Shown: positions 18,843-28,430, counted from the first letter of the stretch. The stretch is 64,000 nt of DNA from Candidatus Nitrosocosmicus arcticus (GCF_007826885.1 NZ_ML675591.1:1-64000), one strand, 5' to 3'. The notes: generated from the sequence alone by a model not told the origin. Translations and numbers: made by a program.

Positions 18843-19004
18843 TCAACCTCCTCCACCATCCTTGCCCCCTCCAGAATTCTCCACTTCTAACTCCTTCAAT
18901 TCATCTTCTAACTCAGAATCAGATTTCGTTACAGGTTTTAGCATTTCTTTATTTAACTTGTCATTTTCCGATGAATCACTTTCGGGTTTCTTTTCCTCAC
19001 TCAT
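18843..19004 (-). CDS. Small acidic protein with Gly-rich tail
   Basis: 53 aa: MSEEKKPESDSSENDKLNKE, a short acidic helix (ELEDELKELEVE) and a GGGKDGGGG end. Highly charged, no membrane part, no Cys. Short for standard gene finders, but start, codon use and stop look normal. Unknown function. Confidence 0.5.
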   Translation of the reverse strand: MSEEKKPESDSSENDKLNKEMLKPVTKSDSELEDELKELEVENSGGGKDGGGG

Positions 19005-19211
19005 AATTTCTAAATGGAGATAATTATAGATAAACTTTGAATTTTTCTCAGTTTGGATTGTTAATATGATATTTGAATGCAGAAATTCGTAAACTGCTAA
19101 TTCGTAAGAAGATGAGTATATAGTAATTCTAGAATTTATGAATTATTATTCTGATGTATATGATACAATAAGATTTTAAATACTTGATAAACGTAAACCA
19201 AAAACGCGTTT

Positions 19212-19262
19212 TATTTTCGGTGGGATTAAACCCCGTATGGTATAAGGGTTCGGTGGAAACAA
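19212..19262 (+). repeat. tRNA-Lys-end repeat site, double core
   Basis: First core eroded (TTTTCGGTGG, 19214), second GGTTCGGTGG at 19247-19256, 33 bp apart, joined by GATTAAACCCCGTATGGTAT. The interval 19005-19468 has no gene. Confidence 0.85.
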
Positions 19263-19468
19263 CTGCAAATTTGTTTTTTTTTCAACTATTAAGGACAAAT
19301 AGGCAATGTACATACCTTGGATTTGTTGATATTATTTTAGAATAAAGGCGAATGTTTTTGAATTATGACCATACTTCATACACCTCAAATCCATTCCTTA
19401 TAAATTATACAGACATCTTCTGGACAACACCATTTCTTATTAGGACTGAAGTAGTTGTGGGCTACATA

Positions 19469-19693
19469 TTACATTGGTGAAATTAATATCTTAGGGTTTA
19501 AGGACGTATCATGATGACATGGTTTCTTGCACAATGGGCAGTTCCTTCTATCTGTATTAATACAACCACATATATGATCTGCAAGAGAGTCTTTTGAAGC
19601 CGATGTAGATTCTCTAATACTAGTACAAGATGAACATACAGTGTCAGTAGTTCCAGAGGATACTGTACCGCCACAAATTTCACATGTTTTCAT
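19469..19693 (-). CDS. Small zinc-finger protein
   Basis: 74 aa with CEICGG and CSSC (first zinc ribbon, residues 4-22), then HICGCIN, CPLCKKPCHH (second CxxC-type knuckle). Eight Cys and three His could bind two zinc ions. Family not recognised. Isolated between sites 19212 and 20107, so one of several single zinc microprotein segments in the array. Confidence 0.7.
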   Translation of the reverse strand: MKTCEICGGTVSSGTTDTVCSSCTSIRESTSASKDSLADHICGCINTDRRNCPLCKKPCHHDTSLNPKILISPM

Positions 19694-20106
19694 TTCTCCA
19701 ATTCTATATCGATATTATTGATAAACTCTTTGTCATGTTCAATAATCATCTTCTGTAGCAACCAATGACAAAGTTATAGGCTATAGGTAATAACCAGCAA
19801 ATAACAAATCCAAAACAAAAAAATTACTCTGGATATTATATACCTCTTTATCTTTAATAAACCAATGAAATATTGGTAGTGGGTAATTTAAGACATAGCC
19901 TGCTATGTATATTTCAAATACTATAACGCTTGTATTAAAGGAGTCGAAAATTTGATTAAATGGCTTAAAAGGACACAAATATCACGGAATCAGAGGTATC
20001 AGATGTCTTTAAATTGATTTTTATTTGTAATACGGTATACTTTGCTTTTTGTACGTAGAAAGGAAAATTTAGGACAAGGTTTTTGATTTAATTTCTATTG
20101 GATATA

Positions 20107-20161
20107 GTTACTAAAATAGGTATCTGGTTCGGTGGGACAGGTGTGAGATTTCATACGAGTA
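20107..20161 (+). repeat. tRNA-Lys-end repeat site, degenerate GTGTGAAATTT tail
   Basis: GTTACTAAAATAGGTATCT then core GGTTCGGTGG (20126-20135) and GACAGGTGTGAGATTTCATA, an imperfect version of the palindrome seen intact at 51624-51649. The 628-bp interval 19694-20321 has only this; an 80-codon frame at 20167 looks accidental. Confidence 0.85.
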
Positions 20162-20321
20162 TGTAATTGGGAAGATATAGGAATATTATAATTCTTCGAA
20201 GAATAAATATCAAAATAAATGATGACGATATTGAAACTTCATTTCTAACGCTACTCAAAATCTTTTGGTCGGATAAGTTTACTTATATGACATTCTTGAT
20301 TAACAATGAAATAGAAAACAG

Positions 20322-20708
20322 ATGTCAACAAATATCAAAATTATTTCTACAAAGGACTATGAAGACGTGGTTGAGACCGTTAAGAAATATGTTGAAGGGC
20401 TACGAATAGGTAGCGTAGCCACCATTTCCAACGCATTCCACAAGGATGCTATTATGTATGGTTACACTAACGGCGGATTGCTAGGTGGTCCAATTGATAA
20501 TCTCTATGATTTTGTTGAGAAGAACGGTACAGCACCCGACATCAAGACACATCTAGACGTTTTGGCAATAACTCCGACAACTGCAGTTGTCCGCGTTGAT
20601 ATGGAGAAAGACGCGATCGGCGCTAACTACACTGATTTTCATACACTGATCAAAATCAACGGCAACTGGCAAATAATTGCTAAAGTTTATCATATGTATA
20701 AAGGATAA
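20322..20708 (+). CDS. NTF2/SnoaL-like (putative lumazine-binding) protein
   Basis: 128 aa, alpha+beta-barrel type sequence: an N-terminal helix (DYEDVVETVKKYVEGLRIGS), FHKDAIMYGYTNGGL, and the terminal pair of strands (DFHTLIKINGNWQIIAKVYH). Matches the putative lumazine-binding/NTF2-like family in length and order. Richer in G+C than neighbours, a hint of transfer. Flanked closely by repeat sites 20107 and 20754: a one-gene segment. Ligand unknown. Confidence 0.85.
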   Translation: MSTNIKIISTKDYEDVVETVKKYVEGLRIGSVATISNAFHKDAIMYGYTNGGLLGGPIDNLYDFVEKNGTAPDIKTHLDVLAITPTTAVVRVDMEKDAIGANYTDFHTLIKINGNWQIIAKVYHMYKG

Positions 20709-20753
20709 AAGCCACTTCAATATTATTTCCCTATATCACTATTTCATAATATA

Positions 20754-20836
20754 GTTACTAAAATAGGTAGTTAGTTTGGTGGGATTAAGTCCCTCATGGT
20801 ATAGGGGTTCGGATGTTTCGACTATGATTAACTGCC
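20754..20836 (+). repeat. tRNA-Lys-end repeat site, double core
   Basis: GTTACTAAAATAGGTAGTT, cores AGTTTGGTGG (20773) and GGTTCGGATG (20806), 33 bp apart, then TTTCGACTATGATTAACTGC. The DNA from here to 21153 is repeated at 38093-38490, so site, spacer and gene were copied as one unit. Confidence 0.85.
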
Positions 20837-21153
20837 ATAAGTATGCGTTCTCAATTTTAATGCGGACCACTAGGTATCTAATTCAAAAGGAAATGAAATA
20901 AATCAAATGATAATTTGGTAACTTACCAAGACCCTTTGCAAAGTCTAGAAATGGATTTTCTAAATTCTTTGGATGCTATAATTAACTTGTCCTCTGTTTT
21001 TATACAAACAACTACTGCAGGGAAAATAAATTAAATTCACCAATGAGCATAAAACATTCATTCTGCTAATAGTCTTTTATATAAATTTGGCTCACATATA
21101 GTAAACAGGTACTATAAGTGCAATGGCATAATAATAATAAATGAAGACATAGA

Positions 21154-21321
21154 ATGGAAAAGAATTTTTCGTCGATAAGGGCATTCGTTGATGTTAGCGG
21201 AAAGACAACACACTGTGTAAGTTGCGGTAATACGGCTACGCAGGAAGCAATATTCGCTGTAGAGGGAGCTACCATTATAGAAAAATACTGTGATTCCTGC
21301 GCAAAAAAGGAAATGAAATAA
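21154..21321 (+). CDS. Zinc-ribbon microprotein, copy 1
   Basis: 55 aa, start MEKNFSSIRAFVDVSGK. Two CxxC pairs: HCVSCGNTATQEAIF and KYCDSCAKKE, a one-zinc treble-clef/ribbon spaced by 24 residues. Near-identical copies are at 27721, 38491 and 41050. About 150 bp after the stop (21322-21470) are also nearly identical after copies 2 and 4, up to the next repeat site. Function unknown; could bind nucleic acid or a partner protein. Confidence 0.75.
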   Translation: MEKNFSSIRAFVDVSGKTTHCVSCGNTATQEAIFAVEGATIIEKYCDSCAKKEMK

Positions 21322-21472
21322 CAGATACCAAAAGATCATTTTTCTGATTTTTACTCTCAAAATAGTCAAGGGTCGTTATTCCTGGGATCAATTGTGAAGA
21401 TGAAATCAGAAAAAGATTTGTTTTAAAAGATGAAAATTAAGAATTACCCTATATCTTATACTTTCCTATATC

Positions 21473-21527
21473 GCTACTAAATCAGGTAGCTGGTTCGGTG
21501 GAAATCGTGAGGATATCACAGGGGTTT
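21473..21527 (+). repeat. tRNA-Lys-end repeat site, GGATATC tail
   Basis: GCTACTAAATCAGGTAGCT, core GGTTCGGTGG (21492-21501), AAATCGTGAGGATATCACAG. Confidence 0.85.
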
Positions 21528-21689
21528 TAATGATCAGTATGATAATTGGGTATTTATCGATGATACAGTTTGTGAAGGAGTTGATGACAACAAAAACATA
21601 ATTTCAACTTCGGAGGTCAATGTCTCCTATTAGGGGCCTTGTCAACTAACCTTAAACAATGTGTATTTATCATCAACCCATTACCACAT

Positions 21690-22232
21690 CTACTTCTCAA
21701 TTAACCAAATTGTCCTTTTAATCTCTGGAGTCTGTCTATCTATGCCTGTGGCATTACTAAAAAATGAGAAACTCGAACTATTTGTAATGTCAAATTGGAT
21801 AATTCCATGAAACAATTCGCCTTGGTCATTGATTATTCCAATATCTGAAGAAATCCAACTAATGTTCTGTCCGTCTTCAGATGTAATCGTTCCTTTGGCT
21901 GCACTCTGAATTGTACCATCTGATAAATGAGTATTTATGAAGGTCATATTATTGGTTACATTACCTACGTTTTTCATAACCGCTTTTTCGATAGCATAAT
22001 CTTCGCTTACTATAGGTGGACCTGATGATAAATTTTTAGATCCCAGGAAGGTCCCGGAGTATGCTTGATATACGGGAGCAGATATATTCAGTGAGTTTGT
22101 GACTAATGTGTTGAAAACGTGAATTGAACTTTCATTCTCGTTTTGAAATGTTTGACTGAACACGTCTTTGTCAATTTGTAATATTATACTTGTACTAAAT
22201 ATTAACATAATAATTAATATGATAGACTGCAT
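21690..22232 (-). CDS. Secreted protein, unknown
   Basis: 180 aa from ATG 22232; a GTG three codons upstream is in frame, but TTTATATATA at about 22252-22261 is 25 bp before the ATG. N-terminal hydrophobic segment (SIILIIMLIFSTSIIL) then a mature beta-rich domain with many N-x-S/T sequons: GTFLGSKNLSSG, FINTHLSDGTIQSAAKGTI, GELFHGIIQFD. Looks like a one-domain exported protein with a lipocalin/allene-oxide-cyclase-like strand pattern, which is only an impression. No family assigned. Confidence 0.75.
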   Translation of the reverse strand: MQSIILIIMLIFSTSIILQIDKDVFSQTFQNENESSIHVFNTLVTNSLNISAPVYQAYSGTFLGSKNLSSGPPIVSEDYAIEKAVMKNVGNVTNNMTFINTHLSDGTIQSAAKGTITSEDGQNISWISSDIGIINDQGELFHGIIQFDITNSSSFSFFSNATGIDRQTPEIKRTIWLIEK

Positions 22233-22418
22233 ATCAATCACAATGAAAGATTATATATAAAATTGCTTACGGCCTTATTTAGTAACCCAGGTTTTTCTAG
22301 TAAGAATATGCGGTTGTGATGGAATCAAGATTTAGGAATGTGTATGAGGGTACTAACATGGATTCAGATATCGCCATATAATCATACAAATATAGAAGTG
22401 AAATATTTAGAGGTCTAA

Positions 22419-22610
22419 TTAATAGTCATTGTTATATTTCCTAATAATATTTGTAAGGTCAATAACCGGAACGTCAAAGAAACAGTAAGAAAACTAGCGC
22501 AACTCAAACTAAATTTTCATATACCATTAGTATATTCTGAGTTAGTTACATTCATGGAGTTTCATCCTCTCTATATTCCTAAGCAGATTGAAGAGAATAG
22601 TGAAGATTAG
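22419..22610 (+). pseudogene. Possible gene end without start
   Basis: Open frame of 63 codons ending TAG at 22608 with coding-like composition (NRNVKETVRKLAQLKLNFHI, then YSELVTFMEFHPLYIPKQI) but no start codon before an internal Met. Possible C-terminal relic; family not recognised. Upstream part of the 445-bp interval is featureless. Confidence 0.3.
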
Positions 22611-22687
22611 GAAACATTCAAAAAAAGTTTTTATCTATTAATAAGAAAGATCATAATATCAAATCGTACTATTACTCATTTAGGCAC

Positions 22688-23896
22688 ATGTCCAAAAAAA
22701 TTATTACTATCAATTTATCCGTAATTGTATTTTCTTTATTTTTCTTTGCATGGATCCTTTCAGGAACGCTTGTTTACCAAGTGACATATGCATCATCTTC
22801 TCCTTCATTTGAAATACAGGAAATGATCAACGAAAATCGCGAATGGTTTCAAACTTATGGTAATAGCGATCTTAATTTAAAAAATAACTATACTGACATA
22901 TTGGCTGTTAATTATTTTAGCGACGGAGAAACTTTAAAGGCCACACTTTGGTTGAACGCTGGTATTAATAATTATACAAATTTTAGTTTCAAGAACCCCT
23001 TAAATAAAATAAACTATGGAATGCTTATTGACGCTGATTCTAATACCGAAACAGGATACAGAGGAGCAGATTATGATTTCTATGTAGAATTATCAGGTGG
23101 CAACCTAAGTGCCTATCTATATCTACTTTCATCAACTGGGGGCTATAGATTGTTAGATTCAAAAATAGACTTCACGGAACCTTTGGACGACTCTGGTGCA
23201 TTCCTAGGTTCTGTGGACTTTGATTTAGATTTGAGTTCAATAAATAATCCAAGCAATTACAATCTATTATTTTACTCGGCAGAGTCATTCCAGTTTAACG
23301 AAGTGAGACAATTTACATCTTGGGTTAATATTCCTCCTCCGACATTACAGATAACAACGTCTCCAGGGGAAGTCTCGATAAGACAGGGAGAAAGTCTGAT
23401 GGTTCCAGCACGAATAAAATCTACCACGGGATTTTCAAACGACGTTGTTAATATTACACTATCAGGCGATAATAATCTTGATTATGCCATAGCATCTGGT
23501 TTCAACTCTAGTGAATTAATTGTAAATGTAGAAAGAATCCAGCCCCCATTGTTTGAGATTGAAATTCCCAAAGAAACTCCTTTGGGTATCTACTCAATTC
23601 CGTTGGTTGTTACCATAAGAGAGCCTTCTGAAGCTGTAATAACAAAACCGATATCTGTGGAGTCATTGGGCGGAAAAGTGGATCCAGAATTTGAAATAGC
23701 TAAAGAGTACCCAACCGTGGGTTATTTGACCAAACCAATAAACTTGACAGTTACTGTAATTGCGCCCATGTCCACTAACGATCAGTTCAAGGAGTTTTGG
23801 GGCACATACGGATCCTTTATTGGCATTTTCGCTGGCGGTTTTATAGGTGCTTTTGCCAAGGATTTATTTGATAGAAGGAGGAAAAAAGAAAATTAA
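22688..23896 (+). CDS. Exported, C-terminally anchored surface protein
   Basis: 402 aa. Signal segment (ITINLSVIVFSLFFFAWIL), then two extracellular beta domains: residues about 60-215 with a calcium-binding-like DADSNTETGYRGADYDFYVE segment, and 220-340 an Ig/NEW3-like domain (SPGEVSIRQGESLMVPARIK, PLGIYSIPLVVTI). A glycine-rich helix (FIGIFAGGFIGAFAKDLFD) and a basic RRRKKEN end anchor it in the membrane with the C-terminus inside. Such proteins are common on Nitrososphaerota surfaces; role unknown. Confidence 0.85.
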   Translation: MSKKIITINLSVIVFSLFFFAWILSGTLVYQVTYASSSPSFEIQEMINENREWFQTYGNSDLNLKNNYTDILAVNYFSDGETLKATLWLNAGINNYTNFSFKNPLNKINYGMLIDADSNTETGYRGADYDFYVELSGGNLSAYLYLLSSTGGYRLLDSKIDFTEPLDDSGAFLGSVDFDLDLSSINNPSNYNLLFYSAESFQFNEVRQFTSWVNIPPPTLQITTSPGEVSIRQGESLMVPARIKSTTGFSNDVVNITLSGDNNLDYAIASGFNSSELIVNVERIQPPLFEIEIPKETPLGIYSIPLVVTIREPSEAVITKPISVESLGGKVDPEFEIAKEYPTVGYLTKPINLTVTVIAPMSTNDQFKEFWGTYGSFIGIFAGGFIGAFAKDLFDRRRKKEN

Positions 23897-24063
23897 AATG
23901 TTCCAAAAATAGATACCAACTGCATACAAAGAGATAATAAAAATAGAAACGATCCAATCAAATAGATATTTTGCTTTGATGACTACAACGTACTAAAAAT
24001 TGTGAATAAAGGTTGAAAGTACGGACTAATTAATCAATGTCCAATACATAAAAATAAAAAAAG

Positions 24064-24381
24064 TTAGGGAGGGCCAGGAGTTTTATTTTCACATGCAAAA
24101 TAGTTTCCCTCCCCTGATGATATGCAACCTTGAATAAAGCCCTGGTAATATGCATGAGCGTAATGTGTTTCACTGTTACCGCAATCACTTTGTTGAGTTT
24201 GATTGTACGAGCCACTCTGGCCAGCTTCAAAGCCACTATGATAACACACCTGATTCTCACTATCATTGGCATCATCGTCATCGTCATCACTACTACCGTA
24301 TGCCAAGTAGGTGCCGATTGACATAGGTACCATGAGAGCACTTAGAAGGACTATCATTAACATGTATGATTCTAATTTCAT
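24064..24381 (-). CDS. Small secreted Cys protein
   Basis: 105 aa: signal segment (MLMIVLLSALMVPMSIGTYL), an Asp run (SSDDDDDDAN), then CYHSGFEAGQSGSY, SDCGNSE, HAYYQGFIQGC, FACENKTPGPP. Four Cys in the mature part, likely two disulfides, and a G-F-x-x-G pattern also seen in the protein at 25329, so the two may be distant relatives. A longer opposite frame overlaps but lacks a signal. Confidence 0.7.
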   Translation of the reverse strand: MKLESYMLMIVLLSALMVPMSIGTYLAYGSSDDDDDDANDSENQVCYHSGFEAGQSGSYNQTQQSDCGNSETHYAHAYYQGFIQGCISSGEGNYFACENKTPGPP

Positions 24382-25328
24382 TGTATTGTAGTAGTAACCG
24401 AACTAGTATTTAACTTAGTAGCTGTTCCGTTGGCTCTGTTCCTTTGAAATGTTTTTAGATCCCCTGATGTCAGGAGCATACATAACTGGATTGAAAATTA
24501 AAAAGTGATCAAGGAATATATATTTCATTACTCGCTCATAATAATACTAGCTGAACCTCGCTGCTATGTGTATAGTGGTGAAAATGGCGGAAATGGGGGG
24601 CTTAGCGGTAGGAGAATGTAGGTAGGCTAATGGTGCTAATGGACAAGATTGTGGTTATGTAATGGGAGAAGGTAGTGAGGTTAATGGAGGAGGTGTTGCA
24701 ACATTTGGTGGTAAAACTGGTCCTGATTGTAGTATATCAATAGGAGACTCGTGCTTTAACCAACCTGAAGGGACATTTTAATCCTTTTAGACTGGTAAGA
24801 GTGCATTCATCATTTTAGACACTAACTTGTCGGGTGTTCCAGTAACCGTTGTCAAAAGGATCTTCCTATTACTGTTTTAACTGAATTATTTATTCCTCAA
24901 TTCATCTAACACCGGCCTTATCCTTTTTGGCATTATTTCAATAGTTTTTTGACTCTGTAAAGGGTAATCAAATATTTTAATTGTTTAGCCAGAGCCATAA
25001 TTCACCTATGCACACACCGCCGCCTATATAGACAGCGGTATAAGAATAATGATCCATATGCGAATGACTTTAAGACCTAAAAATTCAGGCTAGAATAATC
25101 GTCACTAAACCTCGTTATCAATACCATACCATCATAATTAACACTACAGGTTTTTTAGGAATATTTGTCATTGTTCCATTCATTTAGTGTAGCATACTAA
25201 CAATTAATAGAAAATCTAAAGCGAATAGTTAGAAGTCTTATTCAAAAGGGGAAAACGTATAATCTTGCTCCGGATTGGATTTCTAGGCGTTTTATTTTCG
25301 TTAATATACTTTTATACTACACCATTCA
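24382..25328. other. Long interval with two gene relics
   Basis: 947 bp. At 24662-24781 (+) a 39-codon Gly/Cys-rich frame (EGSEVNGGGVATFGG, CSISIGDSCFNQ) continues upstream through a TAG, probably a dead secreted protein. At 24886-24984 (-) a startless 32-codon frame ends in PKRIRPVLDELRNK; a related end (TTKRIRPVLDELKE) occurs at 45371. No repeat site here. Confidence 0.4.
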
Positions 25329-25592
25329 ATGACAATTGAATTGAACTATAAAATAGGATTACTGACTGTTGTGCTGGCATTCGTCTCAATGGCATTGATT
25401 CCATCTCTTTTGACACCTCAATCTGTTAACGCAGCTTCGCATTGGTGTGAAGACCGCACCGACTCGGGGTCATGGAATCAGGGATGCAAGGATGGCTGGT
25501 ATGACCATGACCATTGCAAGAAATACAGTCCAGGAAGTGGAGAATATGCCAGTGGATATAAAGTCGGTTGGGGAAAGGGCAGCTGTAAGTAA
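25329..25592 (+). CDS. Small secreted Cys protein
   Basis: 87 aa: signal peptide (IGLLTVVLAFVSMALIPSLL, likely cut after VNAA), then a 50-residue mature domain with four Cys: HWCEDRTDS, NQGCKDGWYDHDHCKKY, and GYKVGWGKGSCK. Rich in Asp, His and Trp; could chelate metal or form two disulfides. Last gene of the segment ending at site 25688. Confidence 0.75.
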   Translation: MTIELNYKIGLLTVVLAFVSMALIPSLLTPQSVNAASHWCEDRTDSGSWNQGCKDGWYDHDHCKKYSPGSGEYASGYKVGWGKGSCK

Positions 25593-25687
25593 TAATATAT
25601 AACACTTTTTTTGAGTTAAATCTTTTTATACCGTTTTATAATAATATCGGCAGTTTAGAATCCCTTTATCTAAGTGCAAGGTATTAT

Positions 25688-25776
25688 GTTACTATAAATA
25701 GGTAGCTGGTTCGGCGGTATTAAGTTCCGTATACTATGCGGGTTCGGTGGTATGTGAAACAAATTTGACTCCTTCC
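25688..25776 (+). repeat. tRNA-Lys-end repeat site, double core, best match to the tRNA end
   Basis: GTTACTATAAATAGGTAGCT, core GGTTCGGCGG (25708), then core GGTTCGGTGG (25741-25750) 33 bp on, tail TATGTGAAACAAATTTGACT with CAAATTTG centred 13 bp past the core. Bases 25727-25750 are identical to 54088-54111, which are the 3' end of the tRNA-Lys gene and 12 bases of its outside flank. Only feature in 25593-26009. Confidence 0.9.
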
Positions 25777-26009
25777 TATCACTCTAATTGAATAAAAACA
25801 ATCCAACAGAATTTAAGAATTAAATGATTTGTAGATCTAGTTAATTCTCTCTATATGATCTTCTTCATGGTAAATCATATGAACTAACCTATCCTATAAT
25901 ATGAACAAAGAAATTTTGATTTTTACGATATTAGTGATCGAGTAGTATTTTAGAACGGAAATATCTACAATAAAAGTTTTATCTATACGCTCATTATTTA
26001 TGATCTATA

Positions 26010-26546
26010 ATGAAAGCATTGTCAAATATCGAATTTTTCGGATTATCATTTGTGCTGATAACAATATTGGCTTTAGAGATCAGTCTTCATTCTGATGCTT
26101 TCAGTCAGGAAAACAAGAAAAAGTATGACATGGTATTACTAAGTCAAAATTACAATAGCAAAGGATTTGCCGATGAAATTGTTGGTGAGATTTTAAATAA
26201 TGGAACAGACATTGCAAAATCAGTCGAAATATCTGTAGTCTTTTCTAATGATAGTGGAATTATAGGTTCCGAATCAAGTCGCCTTGATCCTACCACTATG
26301 AACTCCGGGGATAGATCGGTGTTTACTTTACAACTAGTTGACGAAGTCATTAAGAGTAATGCTGAGAGATACGAATTTACCATTAAATGGCAGGATGAGC
26401 ATTCAATAGACTATTTTGCGAGATTGACAGGAGGAGAGATAGCAGAAAATAGTGGTGGAGATGACAGTGGTGGAGATGACAGTGGTGGAGATGACAGTGG
26501 TGGAGATGACAGTGGTGGAGATGACAGTGGTGGAGGAGGCAACTAG
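26010..26546 (+). CDS. Secreted FxLYD-like domain protein with SGGDD repeats
   Basis: 178 aa. Signal segment (GLSFVLITILALEISLHS), one beta-sandwich domain (VGEILNNGTDIAKSVEISVV, TMNSGDRSVFTLQL, YEFTIKW) that resembles FxLYD/DUF3426 domains, and a tail of five SGGDD units coded by an exact 15-bp tandem repeat at about 26453-26530. The repeat is prone to copy-number change. Single-gene segment between sites 25688 and 26829. Confidence 0.8.
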   Translation: MKALSNIEFFGLSFVLITILALEISLHSDAFSQENKKKYDMVLLSQNYNSKGFADEIVGEILNNGTDIAKSVEISVVFSNDSGIIGSESSRLDPTTMNSGDRSVFTLQLVDEVIKSNAERYEFTIKWQDEHSIDYFARLTGGEIAENSGGDDSGGDDSGGDDSGGDDSGGDDSGGGGN

Positions 26547-26828
26547 GCGATAAATAAGACTTTTTCCAATTATTTCTAAATAGTAATCATTAAAAACTCG
26601 AAATAGTGGTGGAGCACAATCTAGTTTCGGAGAAAACTCATTATGACTTTCCCATAATACAAGGAAACTCCACAGAATAGGATAGCAGTGCAGCAGTGTA
26701 GTGTCCTAAAAATTTTAACTGTTTGAGATAGCCAGCCAGACGAAGCAATCACATATTCTTTTTGCTAAGTACCATACAAAATAAAATAATCTACTAACGT
26801 AAGCACCAACACGATTGAATGTTATGTC

Positions 26829-26890
26829 GTTACCTAAATAAAAATCTGGTTCGGTGGTAAATGAAACAAATCTGACATGTTTCATTTACC
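26829..26890 (+). repeat. tRNA-Lys-end repeat site fused to a hairpin
   Basis: GTTACCTAAATAAAAATCT, core GGTTCGGTGG (26848-26857), tail TAAATGAAACAAATCTGACA. Bases 26856-26867 (GGTAAATGAAAC) pair perfectly with 26879-26890, an 12-bp stem with an 11-base loop. The stem lies at the end of the minus-strand gene 26882 and could act as its 3' structure. Confidence 0.8.
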
Positions 26891-27067
26891 CAAATGATCA
26901 TTGGATGAATTTGGTAAAATATTATAATCTAAAAAGATATCCTTTGCTTTCTCAGTGTCGAAATAGCACCCAATAAGGAAACGATAACAAGCGAATATGA
27001 GCAGAAATAATATAAAATATACAATTGAAGTTGAATGATCAATATCGCTACTTTTAATACAATTCAT
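26882..27067 (-). CDS. Small membrane protein
   Basis: 61 aa with one clear transmembrane helix (SIVYFILFLLIFACYRFLIG). Its ATG (27067) directly abuts the stop of 27068, so the two are likely translated together. No family recognised; the C-terminal codons run into the hairpin at 26856-26890. Confidence 0.5.
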   Translation of the reverse strand: MNCIKSSDIDHSTSIVYFILFLLIFACYRFLIGCYFDTEKAKDIFLDYNILPNSSNDHLGK

Positions 27068-27427
27068 TTATTTTTTTGACCTTACTTCCCTTAGAACAGT
27101 TTCGTAATCTAAGTGGATATTTTTTCTCATATAAGGAATTAATTTGTAATGAATTGAATAATATTTCTTATCTTGAGTGAGAATTCCTTTAAGCAATAGT
27201 GATACCAGCCCCCCAGACATTTTTGAAATTGGAATTTTCTTCTCTATTGAAACCTTGTTTCTCATTTTATGATATTCCTCTGGTGTAAAATAATTCTTAT
27301 TAAGTTCTAAAATTAAGGGCCAGATAATATATTCCCACATTAATCTACGATTTTCAGTGGAAGTCGCATATTTTCCCTTTCTATTTGAATGGGTAATGGC
27401 CTTATACGTATTCTTTTCTATAGTCAT
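27068..27427 (-). CDS. Hypothetical basic protein
   Basis: 119 aa, rich in Lys, Tyr and Ile, no membrane part: RLMWEYIIWPLILELNKNYF, EEYHKMRNKVSIEKKIPISKM, SGGLVSLLLKGILTQDKKYY. The helix pattern and SKMSGGLVSLLLKGIL stretch look like a winged-helix or other DNA-binding domain, but I cannot name a family. First of a two-gene unit with 26882. Confidence 0.65.
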   Translation of the reverse strand: MTIEKNTYKAITHSNRKGKYATSTENRRLMWEYIIWPLILELNKNYFTPEEYHKMRNKVSIEKKIPISKMSGGLVSLLLKGILTQDKKYYSIHYKLIPYMRKNIHLDYETVLREVRSKK

Positions 27428-27720
27428 TTTCTCGCTTTAGAATATAAATGTCATGAGGTGCTCTCATGTAACATATAATACAACAAGTTTTATAACGTCA
27501 TCTATTTGGTATCTCGTTGATTCTAATAGGTACATCTCATTCAATTGACTAGGTATTTAGAGATAGTGGTCCAAAAGTGATATGATTTCCATTTTATTAT
27601 TCTGATTGATATTTGTGTATTATCATTTAGAACTAGTTGAAATCTCCATAATTCGATTTATAGTAACGATTAGAGTAACCTATCAGCGATATGCGTCATG
27701 ACATACTTAATAAATACTAA

Positions 27721-27951
27721 ATGTATATATACGATATGATCAGCGAAAATAATTCTAATCCTACAGTGATGTCTTTACACTCTCCCTATAAGAAATTTTC
27801 ATCGATAAGGGCATTCGTTGATGTTAGCGGAAAGACAAAATACTGTGTAAGTTGCAGTAATACGGCTACGCAGGAAGCAATATTCACTGCAGATGGAGCT
27901 TCCATTATAGAAAAATACTGTGATTCCTGCGCAAAAAAGGAAATGAAATAA
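27721..27951 (+). CDS. Zinc-ribbon microprotein, copy 2 (longer N-terminus)
   Basis: 76 aa as read from ATG 27721, or fewer from internal Met codons; the part from KKFSSIRAFVDV onward is about 90% identical to 21154, with CVSC and CDSC. The N-terminal MYIYDMISENNS is unique. A TTAATAAATA box at about 27706-27716 would be too close for the first ATG, so M17 (27769) may be the true start. The 150 bp after the stop match copies 1 and 4. Confidence 0.7.
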   Translation: MYIYDMISENNSNPTVMSLHSPYKKFSSIRAFVDVSGKTKYCVSCSNTATQEAIFTADGASIIEKYCDSCAKKEMK

Positions 27952-28102
27952 CAGATATCATAAGATCATTTTTCTGATTTTTACTCTCAAAATAGTCAAG
28001 GGTCGTTATTCCTGGGATCAATTGTGAAGATGAAATCAGAAAAAGATTTGTTTTAAAAGATGAAAATTAAGAATTACCCTACATCTCATAGCTTCCTATA
28101 CC

Positions 28103-28165
28103 GTTACTAAAATAGAGAGCTAGTTCGGCGGTATTCGGCACCATTGAGTACGCGGGTTCGCTTAT
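28103..28165 (+). repeat. tRNA-Lys-end repeat site, with T-loop-like middle
   Basis: GTTACTAAAATAGAGAGCT, core AGTTCGGCGG (28122), then TATTCGGCACCAT, which is closer to the tRNA T-arm (GATTCGGACCCAC) than other copies, and a second eroded core GGGTTCGCTT at 28153. Confidence 0.75.
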
Positions 28166-28189
28166 GGCTGGAGAATCTCATAGTTAGCT

Positions 28190-28430
28190 TCAGCCGCAGC
28201 AGCGGCAGGTCTCATATTTATAATAAGTTTGGGCATCACACAAGCCTTCTTCGGTAATTAGAGATGATACAGCCTCATCCAAATCGGCTGGGGGGTTTTT
28301 CTTGAACCTGAAATTGACCTTTAGTCATCATCTCACCCAAGGTCAACACCTTTTGGTTGTCCTTTAACGGAGGAGGAGGACCAGGTACCTGTGTTGGGAA
28401 GCCTCTTGTTGGTATATTGGCTACTTCCAT
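28190..28430 (-). pseudogene. Frameshifted small gene, unknown
   Basis: ATG 28430 overlaps the end of 28421 by ten bases and opens MEVANIPTRGFPTQVPGPPP, LGEMMTKGQFQ; after a shift at about 28305-28315 the next frame reads FRFKKNPPADLDEA, LITEEGLCDAQTYYKY and ends ETCRCCG at TGA 28190. Either half alone is truncated. Same strand and unit as 28421. Confidence 0.6.

Noticed and set aside
20167-20409. 80-aa frame upstream of the NTF2-like gene
   Set aside because: Overlaps the well-supported gene at 20322 in another frame, starts inside the repeat-site tail region and has no family features.
24030-24341. 103-aa frame on the minus strand
   Set aside because: Shadow of the secreted protein 24064-24381, which has a proper signal peptide and paired Cys.
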